Shown: one piece after another, positions 42,920 to 51,489 of the stretch | Layout of the letters: every line of letters begins with the position of its first letter | Numbering within the stretch: the first letter of the stretch is position 1 | NCBI GenBank assembly: GCA_007120035.1 | Contig: SKON01000034.1 | Span: forward strand, 1-51,698 | Origin: Myxococcales bacterium | GTDB lineage: Bacteria > Myxococcota_A > Bradymonadia > Bradymonadales > Bradymonadaceae | Reading direction: 5' to 3' | DNA: 51,698 nucleotides | Made by a program: the position numbers and the translations under genes | Notes under the pieces: model-generated | What the model was told of the DNA's origin: nothing | Database searches by the model: none | The model's input: only the letters and a program-made list of their open reading frames with translations

Positions 42920-45112
42920 ATGACGGACAGACGATTCTCGACAACTCTCGCGCCCTGCCTGGTGGCCGGGGTGGCTTTCTTCCTGGCGGAGGCACTCTAC
43001 CTGTGGGCGGCGGTGGATACGGTGCGGCTGTGGATGGCGCCGATTCATCTCGGGGTGGGGGCGCCCCTGGTGGTGGTGGGAGCCCTGGTGGGGGGCCTGG
43101 GGCTCTCCTCGTGGGCGTCGTTGATCAAAGAGGGGCCGCAGCCGGCGAGTCTGTCGGCGTGGATCCTGTCGGGGGTGCTGGCGAGCGGGTTGTTTGTCGT
43201 AGGGGTGGCGGGGGCGGCGGTGACCCTGGAGGATCGGATCGCCACCCCGGAGCTCGCGGGGGCGGCGACGGCGCTGGTGGCGTTGATCTGGTTGGCAGTG
43301 TTGGGGTTTGGGTTGGGGATCCTGCGGAAGGCCATCGGGTGGGTGGTCGAGGGGGTGGCGGCCCGGCCTCGGCTGGGGTTCATGGCCTCTCCGTGGACCT
43401 GGGTGGCGGCAGCCGTGGGGGCCGTGGTGGTGGCGATCATCGGCGGGTTTCAGGTGGCCCCGGAGGTGTTCTCCGTGTTGCCCTGGGCCTATGTGATCGC
43501 GCCGGCGGCGGCCGCCGTAGCCGGGGTGGGGTCCTATCTCTTGTGGTCGAGGCGTCCGGACCAGATCGACAAGGCGAACCGGGGGTTGATGGCGGCGGTG
43601 GTGATCCTGGGGCTCTTCGCGTTCTTCCTGCCCATGCGCCTGGAGAACGCCCGGCAGTCCTTCGTGGACCGACCGGCCGTGGCGAGCCACTTCAAGGCGG
43701 CGGTCCACCCTTTCTTGGACTTTGACGGCGACGGGTCGCTCTTCTTCTACGCCGGCGGGGATTGCGCTCCCTTCGATCCCGACCGGGGGCCGAACCAGCC
43801 GGAGATCCCCAACGACGGGATCGATCAGAACTGCTCCGGGTTCGACCTGGTGGTGGACATCGCCGACTTCGAGGGCGGCCCGGCCCGGGTGGACCGCCCC
43901 GATGGGATCGTGGACCGGCCCCATGTGTTCTTGATCACCACGGACGCGCTCTCCCATCCCCACACCACAGTCGGGGGATATCGCCATGACGTCACGCCGA
44001 ACCTGGCCGACTGGGCGTCCCGGGCGACTGTCTTCGAGACGGCCTTTTCCAACTCCACGTCGACCCGGCTGGCCCTGCCGGGGCTTTTGCTTAGCAAGAT
44101 GAACAGCCAGGTGCATCTGATGCCCGGGCGGCGCCACCCCTACGACTACCACCCCGACGAGGTGACCCTGGGGGCGATGTTGAACCGCCAGGGCTATCGA
44201 ACGGTGCATATCATGGGGGCGTCCTACTTCGACACCCGGTGGAGCGGGTATCAGCACGGCTATCAGGAGGTGGACAACCGGGCCTACCGGCGGTCCGACC
44301 ACGAGATTCACACCGCCCCGGAGATCACCGAGGCCGCCCTGGACGTGATCCACGGCCATGATGAAGACCGGCCTCTGCACCTGTGGATCCACTACTTCGA
44401 TCACCACGGGCCCTACATCTTTCCCGACGACGGCAAGCGGTTCGGCGACGGGGACTCCAACGAGGATCGGTTCAACAGCGAGCTTCACTTCGCCGATCGC
44501 CATTGGAAGAAGCTCCTGGGGGCCATCGAAGAGCGGTTTGAGCCCCATGAGTACATCATCGTGTTCACCTCGGATCACGGCGAGGCGTTCGACGCCAATC
44601 ACCCTCGGGAGCACCACGACTTCTCGGTGTTCACCCGGCCTTTGCACGTGCCGTTGATCATCCAGGCACCCTGGGGTCGGGGACAGCGAATCGATGGACT
44701 CACGGGGCATATCGACGTGTTGCCCACCATCGCGAACCTCTTGGAGGGCGAAGAGCCCGACGAGGATTGGCTTGGCGAGTCCCTGATCCCGTCGTTGACC
44801 GAAGGAACGCCGCCGGAGAAGGCCGTGATCTACTCGCTCTTCTACATCCCCGAGGCGGCTCGGCGGGGGGAGCGACGGTTTCAGATGATCGGGGTCCGCA
44901 CCGACGAGTGGTACTATTTCGAGAACCACCGGCGCGGGGAGCGGAGGCTGGTTCGGTGGCGTGAGGACGCCCTGGATCGAGATGATTTCAGCCGACGGGA
45001 GCCGGAGATTTTCGAGACCTATCGGTACGTGGCCCAGCAGAAGCTCAAGTGGCTGCTGGAGCGAGAGGTGGGGTTGACGCATATGGTCGACGATCTGGGG
45101 AGCCGGTTCTGA
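42920..45112 (+). CDS. Membrane sulfatase-superfamily enzyme with MopE-like insert
   Basis: A 730-aa protein: about six or seven membrane helices (residues 11-240), then an extracytoplasmic sulfatase/alkaline-phosphatase-superfamily domain (about 334-720). Metal-site motifs are HVFLITTDAL (Asp342), HYFDHHGPY and FTSDHGEAFD. The classic sulfatase C/S-x-P-x-R motif is absent; AFSNSTSTRLALPG suggests a Ser/Thr nucleophile, as in LTA-synthase or phosphoethanolamine-transferase relatives. Between the membrane and catalytic parts (about 266-309) is a calcium/MopE-like segment with DFDGDG and NDGIDQNCSGFD. The substrate is unknown; transfer or hydrolysis of phospho-head groups at the envelope is plausible. 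No strong ribosome-binding site was seen. It is convergent with rarA with a 3-nt gap. Confidence 0.86.
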   Translation: MTDRRFSTTLAPCLVAGVAFFLAEALYLWAAVDTVRLWMAPIHLGVGAPLVVVGALVGGLGLSSWASLIKEGPQPASLSAWILSGVLASGLFVVGVAGAAVTLEDRIATPELAGAATALVALIWLAVLGFGLGILRKAIGWVVEGVAARPRLGFMASPWTWVAAAVGAVVVAIIGGFQVAPEVFSVLPWAYVIAPAAAAVAGVGSYLLWSRRPDQIDKANRGLMAAVVILGLFAFFLPMRLENARQSFVDRPAVASHFKAAVHPFLDFDGDGSLFFYAGGDCAPFDPDRGPNQPEIPNDGIDQNCSGFDLVVDIADFEGGPARVDRPDGIVDRPHVFLITTDALSHPHTTVGGYRHDVTPNLADWASRATVFETAFSNSTSTRLALPGLLLSKMNSQVHLMPGRRHPYDYHPDEVTLGAMLNRQGYRTVHIMGASYFDTRWSGYQHGYQEVDNRAYRRSDHEIHTAPEITEAALDVIHGHDEDRPLHLWIHYFDHHGPYIFPDDGKRFGDGDSNEDRFNSELHFADRHWKKLLGAIEERFEPHEYIIVFTSDHGEAFDANHPREHHDFSVFTRPLHVPLIIQAPWGRGQRIDGLTGHIDVLPTIANLLEGEEPDEDWLGESLIPSLTEGTPPEKAVIYSLFYIPEAARRGERRFQMIGVRTDEWYYFENHRRGERRLVRWREDALDRDDFSRREPEIFETYRYVAQQKLKWLLEREVGLTHMVDDLGSRF

Positions 45113-45115
45113 AGG

Positions 45116-46399
45116 TCAGCCGTCGTCGTCGTTACGCCCCGGCGGTGCCGGGATCGCGTCGTTGGGGGAGGGCTCGTAGTACCGGCGGTCGCGAAGCTCG
45201 TCGGGGAGGTAGTTCTCGGGGACGTAGTGGCCGGAGAAGTTGTGGGGGTATTTGTAGCCCCGGCCATGGCCCAGGCTTTTCTGGAGGGCCGTGGGGGCGT
45301 TGAGGAGGTGCTTGGGCAGGGGGAGGTTGCCGTGGTGGAGGAAGTCCTTGCGGGCGGCGGCGTAGGTGGTCAGAGCCGTGTTCGATTTGGGGGCGCAGGC
45401 CAGGTAGACCACGGCCTGGGTCATGGGGAGGACGCCTTCGGGGAGGCCGATGAACCGGAAGCTCTCTGTTGCGTCCAGGGCGACCCGGAGGGCTGAGGGG
45501 TCGGCGTTGCCGATGTCTTCGCTGGCGAAGATCACCATTCGGCGGAGGATGAAGAGGGGGTCTTCGCCACCCTCGAGCATGCGGATCATGTAGTAGACGG
45601 CGGCGTCGGGATCGCTGCCCCGCATGCTTTTGATGAAGGCGCTGACCGTATCGTAGTGCTCTTCGCCGGTCTTGTCGTAGCGGATGACCCGGCGCTGGAG
45701 GGCTTCCTCGATGTCGGCGGTGGTGACTGTCGGCGGGGAGTCGTCGCGGAGCCCGGCGGCGCGGGCGGCGAGCTCTAAGACGTTCAGGGCCTGGCGGGCG
45801 TCGCCGTCGCTGACGTGGAGGAGGGTGGCGAGGGCGTCGTCGTCGAGGGCGGTGTTCGCGGCGCCCAGTCCCCGATCGTCGTCTGTGAGGGCGGCGGTGA
45901 TCACCTGTCGGAGGTCGTCGTCGCCGAGGGGCTCGAGCACGAGCGTTCGGGTGCGAGAGAGGAGGGCGTTGTTGACCTCGAAGGAGGGGTTCTCCGTGGT
46001 GGCGCCAGTGAGGGTGATCGTACCTTTCTCCACGTGGGGGAGCAGGGCGTCCTGCTGGGCTTTGTTGAACCGGTGGATCTCGTCGACGAAGAGGACGGTC
46101 TGCTGGCGGAGCATCTGCCGCAGGTCCCGGGCCTTCTCGACGGCGGCCCGGAGATCTTTGACGCCGCTGGTAACCGCTGAGAGGGGGTGGAATTGGGCGT
46201 TCGTGGCGTCCGCCAGGAGACGGGCCAGGGTGGTCTTGCCGCACCCCGGAGGGCCCCAGAGGATCAGGCTGGGTAGGTGGCCCTGAGCGAGACTGTTCGT
46301 GAGGATCTTACCCTCGCCGAGGAGGTGTCTCTGGCCTACGAACTCCGAGAGGGTCCGGGGGCGCATGCGCTCGGCGAGGGGTCGGGTGGCCGGGGTCAC
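45116..46399 (-). CDS. rarA: Replication-associated recombination protein RarA (MgsA)
   Basis: A 427-aa AAA+ ATPase that acts at stalled replication forks and resembles clamp-loader subunits. Walker A GPPGCGKT (49-56), Walker [20 protein letters not shown], and the C-terminal MgsA domain with [14 protein letters not shown]-like and [16 protein letters not shown] signatures are typical. GTG 46399 is used because it overlaps the preceding stop as GTGA and begins the family-like PLAERMRP sequence; ATG 46366 would cut this. It is the last gene of an operon with an MTA phosphorylase, a zf-HC2 protein and a rubredoxin-like protein. Confidence 0.95.
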   Translation of the reverse strand: MTPATRPLAERMRPRTLSEFVGQRHLLGEGKILTNSLAQGHLPSLILWGPPGCGKTTLARLLADATNAQFHPLSAVTSGVKDLRAAVEKARDLRQMLRQQTVLFVDEIHRFNKAQQDALLPHVEKGTITLTGATTENPSFEVNNALLSRTRTLVLEPLGDDDLRQVITAALTDDDRGLGAANTALDDDALATLLHVSDGDARQALNVLELAARAAGLRDDSPPTVTTADIEEALQRRVIRYDKTGEEHYDTVSAFIKSMRGSDPDAAVYYMIRMLEGGEDPLFILRRMVIFASEDIGNADPSALRVALDATESFRFIGLPEGVLPMTQAVVYLACAPKSNTALTTYAAARKDFLHHGNLPLPKHLLNAPTALQKSLGHGRGYKYPHNFSGHYVPENYLPDELRDRRYYEPSPNDAIPAPPGRNDDDG

Positions 46400-46707
46400 G
46401 CCGAGTTGGAGGTGGACATGTTGTGGCCCGAGACCGTGGGAAGGACCCGGCCGGCGACCCGGGGGGAGGCGTCGGCGCCGTGCTCTCTCATCAATTCCAG
46501 ACGCATGGCCCGGCAGTCGGCGTGGTTGAAGGACTGGTCCGGGTGGGCTTCGCGGACCTTGGCCTCCAGGTGCTGGGGCAGGTCGATGAAGGAGGTCTTG
46601 TAGGCCTCGCAGAAGGGGCAGTTCTGCTTGGGCTGTCCGCCTTCGTAGACGAAGCCGCAGGACTTACAGGTCCACAAAAGAGCCTGCATGTAGGGTCGGT
46701 AGGTCAT
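46396..46707 (-). CDS. Rubredoxin-like zinc/iron protein
   Basis: A 103-aa protein whose N-terminal half carries two Cys pairs (WTCKSCGFVYEGGQPKQNCP, then FC) typical of a rubredoxin or rubrerythrin C-terminal domain, suitable for binding Fe or Zn. The remainder is a short helical region without a known family. AAGGAG lies 6-7 nt before the ATG at 46707, which is 2 nt after the previous stop. The end overlaps the rarA start by 4 nt (GTGA). It lacks the diiron four-helix bundle of full rubrerythrins, so electron transfer or structural metal binding are the main options. Confidence 0.75.
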   Translation of the reverse strand: MTYRPYMQALLWTCKSCGFVYEGGQPKQNCPFCEAYKTSFIDLPQHLEAKVREAHPDQSFNHADCRAMRLELMREHGADASPRVAGRVLPTVSGHNMSTSNSA

Positions 46708-46709
46708 GA

Positions 46710-46970
46710 TCACTCCTTGGTCGTTTCGTCGTGGGGTTTGTCGCAGCTCAGCTCCTGGCGGAGGGCTTCGAAGAGTTTGGTCTTGATCTCGGGGGGCATC
46801 TCCCGGGCCAGGGCCTTTTTGCACAGGGGGCCTGTGTCGCGATAGCTCTCGAGGAAGTCGGCGCAGGGCTTGCACCAGTCCAGGTGGAACTTCACCCGGG
46901 AGGCTCTGGCTTCTTCGAGGTCTCCGTCGAGGAAGTCGACGAGGAGGTCGAGGAGATCGCAACAGTCCAT
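46710..46970 (-). CDS. zf-HC2 (anti-sigma-factor-like) zinc-binding protein
   Basis: An 86-aa protein with the HxxxCxxC motif of zinc-binding anti-sigma domains (HLDWCKPC), an N-terminal MDCCDLLDLLVDFLDG segment and no membrane helix. Such domains bind ECF sigma factors and often sense thiol stress, but no sigma gene is adjacent. It sits 16 nt after mtnP and 2 nt before the rubredoxin-like gene. A role as a redox-sensing regulator is possible; a plain zinc-binding protein is the alternative. There are extra Cys residues at 3, 4 and near the C-terminus. Confidence 0.75.
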   Translation of the reverse strand: MDCCDLLDLLVDFLDGDLEEARASRVKFHLDWCKPCADFLESYRDTGPLCKKALAREMPPEIKTKLFEALRQELSCDKPHDETTKE

Positions 46971-46986
46971 GGGGTCAGCTCGTGGT

Positions 46987-47865
46987 TCAGCGAGAAATGT
47001 AGGGTTTCAGGAAGAGGCCGACCTTCTCCCAGGTCTCGTCGGAGATGGCCTCCGGTCGGGTCATCACGGCGTGTTTTAGAGTCCTGTACACGTCGCAGGT
47101 CTCCTCGGCGCCGAGGTCGATGGCGGGGATCACCCGGCTGAGGACCTGGCGGACGTTCTCCAGGTTCTGGCGGAGGATCTCCAAGATGGCGTCGACCTCG
47201 AGCTCTTCGTCGACCTTCCAGACGTCGTAGTCCGTGGGGAGGGCGATGGTGGCGTAGCAGATCTCGGCCTCTCGGGCCAATCGGGCCTCGGTCATGGCGG
47301 TCATGCCGATGAGGGAGGCGCCCCAGGAGCGGTGGAGTTCGCTCTCGGCCAGAGTGCTGAACCCGGGGCCTTCCATACAGACGTAGGTGCCGCCGTCGTG
47401 GACGGTGACGCCCTCGTCCTGGGCGGCCTTCAGCAGGACCTCCCGGAGCATCGGGTGGAAGGGGTGGGTGAGCTTCACGTGGACGGCCAGATCCTCGAAG
47501 AAGGTGTTGGCTCGTCGGTAGGTCTTGTCGATGCAATTGTCGGGGATCACGAAGTGGCCGGGGACGATCTCCTCTTTCAGAGAGCCCACGGCGCTGACCG
47601 TGACCAACCAGAAGACCCCGAGGCTCTTCAACGCCCAGATGTTCGCCCGGTAGGGCACGGTGGAGGGGTTGTACTCGTGGAGATCGCCATGGCGAGGCAA
47701 AAACGCGACCCGGCGGCCGTGGAAGTCGCCGATGCGGATCGGGGCGCTGGGCCGTCCGAAGGGGGTCTCGATGACTCGCTCTTCGATGAGCTCCAAATCG
47801 TCGAGGCCGTAGAGGCCACTGCCGCCGATCACGCCGATGGGTACGCGTTGTTCCGGTGAGGTCAT
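46987..47865 (-). CDS. mtnP: S-methyl-5'-thioadenosine phosphorylase
   Basis: A 292-aa enzyme of methionine/polyamine metabolism that cleaves methylthioadenosine to adenine and methylthioribose 1-phosphate. Family motifs are IGGSGLYGLDDL, RHGDLHEYNPS, VPYRANIWALKSLGV, YVCMEGPGFSTLAES, and MTAMTEARLAREAEI followed by TDYDVW (the Asp-type site that distinguishes MTA phosphorylase from purine nucleoside phosphorylase). ATG 47865 is chosen because GGAG lies 5-6 nt upstream and gives MTSPEQRVPIGV; an in-frame GTG further upstream lacks such a site. It is the first gene of the mtnP/zf-HC2/rubredoxin/rarA unit and is divergent from the acyl-CoA dehydrogenase gene across a 183-nt gap. Confidence 0.94.
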   Translation of the reverse strand: MTSPEQRVPIGVIGGSGLYGLDDLELIEERVIETPFGRPSAPIRIGDFHGRRVAFLPRHGDLHEYNPSTVPYRANIWALKSLGVFWLVTVSAVGSLKEEIVPGHFVIPDNCIDKTYRRANTFFEDLAVHVKLTHPFHPMLREVLLKAAQDEGVTVHDGGTYVCMEGPGFSTLAESELHRSWGASLIGMTAMTEARLAREAEICYATIALPTDYDVWKVDEELEVDAILEILRQNLENVRQVLSRVIPAIDLGAEETCDVYRTLKHAVMTRPEAISDETWEKVGLFLKPYISR

Positions 47866-48048
47866 GGGGGCTCCGTCGGGATACACCGAGTGGGATGAGC
47901 GAAGTGTTGGAGAGGTTTCAATTTGACCCTACACGACTCGCTGTCGGCGTCGAGGATACATCGGCGAGCCTTGCGCGGCCAGAGACAGGTCACTATCAAT
48001 GATGAGCGAAATCGGGAAGTGCCGTTCTACACCACAGGAGAGCAGACG

Positions 48049-49197
48049 ATGACACAGAAGCCGCTGACCCATCTGTCGGAAGACGAAAAGATCTTTCAGG
48101 AGGCCGTGGAAGCCTTTGCCCGGGCGGAGATCGGTCCCCGGGTGATGGCCATGGACGAGGCTCAGAAGCTGGACCAGAAGATCATCGACCAGTGTTTTCA
48201 GATGGGGCTGATGGGGATCGAGGTACCCGAGAAGTTCGGGGGCGCTGAGAGCAGCTTCACGTCTGCGATCCTTGCGATCGAGGCGCTGGCGACGGTGGAT
48301 CCCAGCGTGAGCGTCTTCGTAGATGTCCAGAACACCCTGGTGAACAACGCCATCCTCCGGTGGGGCGACGAGGGCCTCAAAGAAAAGTATCTGCCCCGGA
48401 TGTGCGCTGAGTGGGTCGGGAGCTACGCCTTGAGCGAGTCCGGCAGCGGCTCCGACGCCTTCGCGCTGGCCACTCGGGCCGTGGACGCCGGGGATCACTG
48501 GGAGCTGACGGGTTCCAAGCTGTGGATCACCAACGGCGCCGAGGCGAACCTCTACATCGTCTTCGCCACCATCGATCCCGACGCCGGGTATCGGGGCATC
48601 ACGGCCTTCCTGGTGGAGCGAGACTTCGAGGGCTTCTCGGTGGGTAAGAAGGAGGACAAGCTGGGGATCCGAGCGTCGTCGACGGTGGAGCTCCTCTTCG
48701 ACGGGTGCAAGGTGCCCAAGGAGAACGTCCTCGGCGAGGTGGGCAAGGGGTATAAGGTGGCCATTGAGACCCTCAACGAGGGGCGGATCGGGATCGGCGC
48801 CCAGATGATCGGGCTTGCCAAGGGGGCGCTGAACGCCGCCATGGAGTACGTGGCGGATCGCAAGCAGTTCGGAAAGTCTGTGGGGACCTTCCAGGGGATG
48901 CAGTTTCAGATCGCCCAGATGGCCACGGACCTCGAAGCGGCTCGGCTCCTCGTGTACAACGCCGCTCGGCTCAAAGACGCTGGCGCGCCGTTTTTGAAGG
49001 AGGCCGCCATGGCGAAGCTTTACACCAGTCAGGTGGCTGAGCGGGTGGCATCGGGGTCGGTGGAGCTCTTCGGCGGCGTGGGGTTCACCAAGGAGTACCC
49101 GGCGGAGAAGTTCTATCGGGACGCCAAGATCGGGTCCATCTATGAGGGGACCTCGAATATGCAGCTGCAGACCATCGCGAAGCTATTGGCCAAATGA
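48049..49197 (+). CDS. Acyl-CoA dehydrogenase (short/branched-chain type)
   Basis: A 382-aa FAD enzyme of beta-oxidation or branched-chain amino acid breakdown. The usual three domains are present, with YALSESGSGSDAF (substrate/FAD contact), GSKLWITNG, and YVADRKQFGKSVGTFQGMQF-like sequence. The catalytic base should be the Glu in YEGTSNMQLQ, near the C-terminus and in the position used by short-chain enzymes. ATG 48049 is chosen because AGGAG (48036-48040) lies 8 nt upstream and starts MTQKPLTHLS; a longer open frame from 47923 has no family resemblance. Its stop overlaps the next start as ATGA. Confidence 0.95.
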   Translation: MTQKPLTHLSEDEKIFQEAVEAFARAEIGPRVMAMDEAQKLDQKIIDQCFQMGLMGIEVPEKFGGAESSFTSAILAIEALATVDPSVSVFVDVQNTLVNNAILRWGDEGLKEKYLPRMCAEWVGSYALSESGSGSDAFALATRAVDAGDHWELTGSKLWITNGAEANLYIVFATIDPDAGYRGITAFLVERDFEGFSVGKKEDKLGIRASSTVELLFDGCKVPKENVLGEVGKGYKVAIETLNEGRIGIGAQMIGLAKGALNAAMEYVADRKQFGKSVGTFQGMQFQIAQMATDLEAARLLVYNAARLKDAGAPFLKEAAMAKLYTSQVAERVASGSVELFGGVGFTKEYPAEKFYRDAKIGSIYEGTSNMQLQTIAKLLAK

Positions 49198-49682
49198 GCG
49201 TGGGAGAGGAGGTGGAGATCTATTTCTTTCACGGCCTGGAGTCGGGGCCCCACGGGCGGAAGTACCATCGGTTGAGCGAAGACTTCTCGGTGACGTCTCC
49301 GGACTTTCAGGGGATGGATATCTGGGAGCGGCTGGAGAAGGCCGAGGCACTCACTGAGGGGATGACCGATCTGGTCGTGGTGGGATCCTCCTTCGGGGGA
49401 CTCCTGGCGGCGCTCTTGTACGCTCGCCACCCGGAGCGGTTTCGGGGCTACGTGTTGATGGCCCCGGCGCTTCATCACCCCGACGTGCCCGGAGAGGTGG
49501 ACAAGATGCCGGAGCGGGCGGTCGTGATCCACGCCCCGGCCGATGAGGTGGTGCCCTTTGAGCCGGTCCGGGAGTTCTGCGAGTCCCACGGGGTGGAGGT
49601 CCGCGCCGTGGAGGACGATCACCGTCTCGGGGAGTCTCTCGAGGAGATGGTCGAGGCTGTGCGGGAAGTGATCGGGAAGTGA
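49194..49682 (+). CDS. Small alpha/beta hydrolase (YqiA-like)
   Basis: A 162-aa compact alpha/beta hydrolase. It begins with IYFFHGLESGPHGRKYHRL, has the nucleophile elbow GSSFGG, an acid in APADEVVP and His in EDDHRLGES, so the triad looks complete. Size and pattern fit the YqiA/UPF0227-type esterases. It is translationally coupled to the acyl-CoA dehydrogenase (ATGA), suggesting a role near acyl-CoA or ester metabolism, but the substrate is unknown. The ABC-F gene follows after 13 nt. Confidence 0.88.
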   Translation: MSVGEEVEIYFFHGLESGPHGRKYHRLSEDFSVTSPDFQGMDIWERLEKAEALTEGMTDLVVVGSSFGGLLAALLYARHPERFRGYVLMAPALHHPDVPGEVDKMPERAVVIHAPADEVVPFEPVREFCESHGVEVRAVEDDHRLGESLEEMVEAVREVIGK

Positions 49683-49695
49683 GCGGGATAGCGGT

Positions 49696-51294
49696 ATGAT
49701 CACGTTGAGCCAACTCAGCAAGAGCCACGGGGCGCGGACCCTGTTTAAGGACGCGTCCCTGCAGTTTCACTCGGGCAAGAAGTACGGGATCGTGGGGGCG
49801 AACGGGTCGGGGAAGTCCACGATCCTGCGGATCATCGCCGGTCAGGAGGAGCCGTCGTCGGGGACGGTGTCGATCCCGAAGAAGGCCCGGGTCGGGGTGC
49901 TGGAGCAGGACCACTATCGGTACGAGGACGAGCGGATCATCGACGTGGTGATGATGGGGAACCGGCGGCTCTGGGACGCCATGGTCGAGAAGGAGGAGAT
50001 CCTGGCGAAGGCCCACGAGCACTTCGACGCCGATCGGTACACCGAGGTGGAGGACATCATCCTGGGCCACGACGGATACGGTCTGGAGGCCCGGGCGGCG
50101 GAGTTCTTGGAGGGGCTGAACATCCCGGCAGAGATCCACGAGGAGCCCCTGTCGGTCCTCTCCGGGGGGTATAAGCTGCGGGTGCTCCTGGCCCAGACGC
50201 TGGCCTCCCAGCCGGAGGTGCTTCTGCTGGACGAGCCCACGAACCACCTGGATATCGTGTCTATCGCCTGGCTGGAGAGCCTGCTGCGGGACTATGAGGG
50301 GTGCGTGTTGGTGGTCTCCCACGATCGTCGGTTCTTGGACGCCCTGTGCACTCATATCGTGGACGTCGACTACGAGGAGGTCACGGTCTACACGGGGAAC
50401 TACCGGGCCTTCGAGGCGGCCAAGGAGCTCCACCTGGAGCAGATGGAGGCCCGGATCGCCAAGCAGGAGCAGGAGATCGCCGACCACAAGGCGTTCATCG
50501 ACCGGTTCAAGGCCAAGGCCACCAAGGCCCGTCAGGCCCAGAGCAAGGTCAAGCAGATGGAGAAGATCGAGATCGAGGTGTTGCCCCAGAGCTCCCGGCA
50601 ATACCCGCTCTTTCGGTTTTCGCCGCAGCGACCGCCGGGCAAGGAGGTCCTCTCCGTGGAGGGGATCGAGAAGTCCTTCGATGACCCCGTGCTGATGGGG
50701 GTGGATCTGACGGTGTTTCGCGGGGATCGGGTGGGGTTGATCGGGCCCAACGGGATCGGGAAGTCGACGCTCCTGAAGATCATCATGGGGGAGCTCGAGG
50801 CCGACGCCGGGACCGTGGAGTGGGGCTACGAGACCTATCCGGGCTACTTCAGCCAGGGTCACGAGGAGCTCGAGGAGTCGCCGGAACAGTCCATGCTCGA
50901 TTGGCTCTGGACTTACTGCCCCGACCGAGGCGGCGGGTACGTTCGGGCGAAGCTCGCCGAGGTGCTCTTCAAGAAGGACGATGTGTTCAAGAAGCTGCAG
51001 AACCTCTCGGGAGGGGAGGCGGCGCGGCTGATCTTTTCGAAGCTGAGCATCACCGAGCCGAACGTGCTGGTCTTGGATGAGCCGACGAACCACCTGGATC
51101 TGGAGGGGATCGAGGCGCTGTTGAAAGGGTTGAAGGAGTACGAGGGGACGATCCTCTTCGTGTCCCACGACCGGTGGTTCGTGTCGGAGCTGGCTACCCG
51201 GATCGTGGAGCTCACGCCGGAGGGGGTGAACGACTATCGGGGGACCTATGAGCAGTATTTGGAGCATCTGGGGGAGGATCATCTGGGGCGGTGA
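49696..51294 (+). CDS. ybiT: ABC-F ATPase, YbiT-like
   Basis: A 532-aa soluble ATPase with two ABC domains and a linker; ABC-F proteins act on ribosomes rather than as transporters. Domain 1 has Walker A GANGSGKST (34-42), a signature LSGG and LLLDEPTNHLD. The linker (about 250-310) contains FIDRFKAKATKARQAQSK and SSRQYPLFRF, typical of the YbiT subgroup. Domain 2 has GPNGIGKST, LSGGEAARLIF and VLDEPTNHLD. Family resemblance to E. coli YbiT extends over the whole length. It lies 13 nt after the hydrolase and is the last gene before the repeat region. Confidence 0.93.
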   Translation: MITLSQLSKSHGARTLFKDASLQFHSGKKYGIVGANGSGKSTILRIIAGQEEPSSGTVSIPKKARVGVLEQDHYRYEDERIIDVVMMGNRRLWDAMVEKEEILAKAHEHFDADRYTEVEDIILGHDGYGLEARAAEFLEGLNIPAEIHEEPLSVLSGGYKLRVLLAQTLASQPEVLLLDEPTNHLDIVSIAWLESLLRDYEGCVLVVSHDRRFLDALCTHIVDVDYEEVTVYTGNYRAFEAAKELHLEQMEARIAKQEQEIADHKAFIDRFKAKATKARQAQSKVKQMEKIEIEVLPQSSRQYPLFRFSPQRPPGKEVLSVEGIEKSFDDPVLMGVDLTVFRGDRVGLIGPNGIGKSTLLKIIMGELEADAGTVEWGYETYPGYFSQGHEELEESPEQSMLDWLWTYCPDRGGGYVRAKLAEVLFKKDDVFKKLQNLSGGEAARLIFSKLSITEPNVLVLDEPTNHLDLEGIEALLKGLKEYEGTILFVSHDRWFVSELATRIVELTPEGVNDYRGTYEQYLEHLGEDHLGR

Positions 51295-51350
51295 GGACCG
51301 GTGCTGGCGCACTCCACAGCTCAGGGGCGTTTTTGGTGGTGCGACGATCT
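51295..51350. other. Short gap before the repeat region
   Basis: No gene or clear terminator was seen between the ABC-F stop and the 30-bp repeats. Confidence 0.4.
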
Positions 51351-51470
51351 CGTGGCGTCGGGGTTGGCGGCGGCATCGTTCGTGGCGTCGGGGTTGGCGG
51401 CGGTATGGATCGTGGTGTCGGGGTTGGCGGCGGTATGGATCGTGGCGTCGGGGTTGGCGGCGGTTCATTT
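51351..51470 (-). repeat. 30-bp tandem repeats, flank of palindromic element copy 2
   Basis: Four 30-bp units start at 51351, 51381, 51411 and 51441, each CGTGG[CT]GTCGGGGTTGGCGG plus 10 nt; the last 10 nt vary. On the complementary strand they share the AACCCCGACG and CGCCG blocks of the units at 10961-11095. They end in CATTTCC...ATAGTTCAGGG, the same junction as in copy 1, then run into the palindromic element. Confidence 0.85.
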
Positions 51471-51489
51471 CCAGGCATAGTTCAGGGCT

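Noticed and set aside
47923-48048. Longer acyl-CoA dehydrogenase start
   Set aside because: The added residues are unlike the family, and ATG 48049 has AGGAG at 8 nt.
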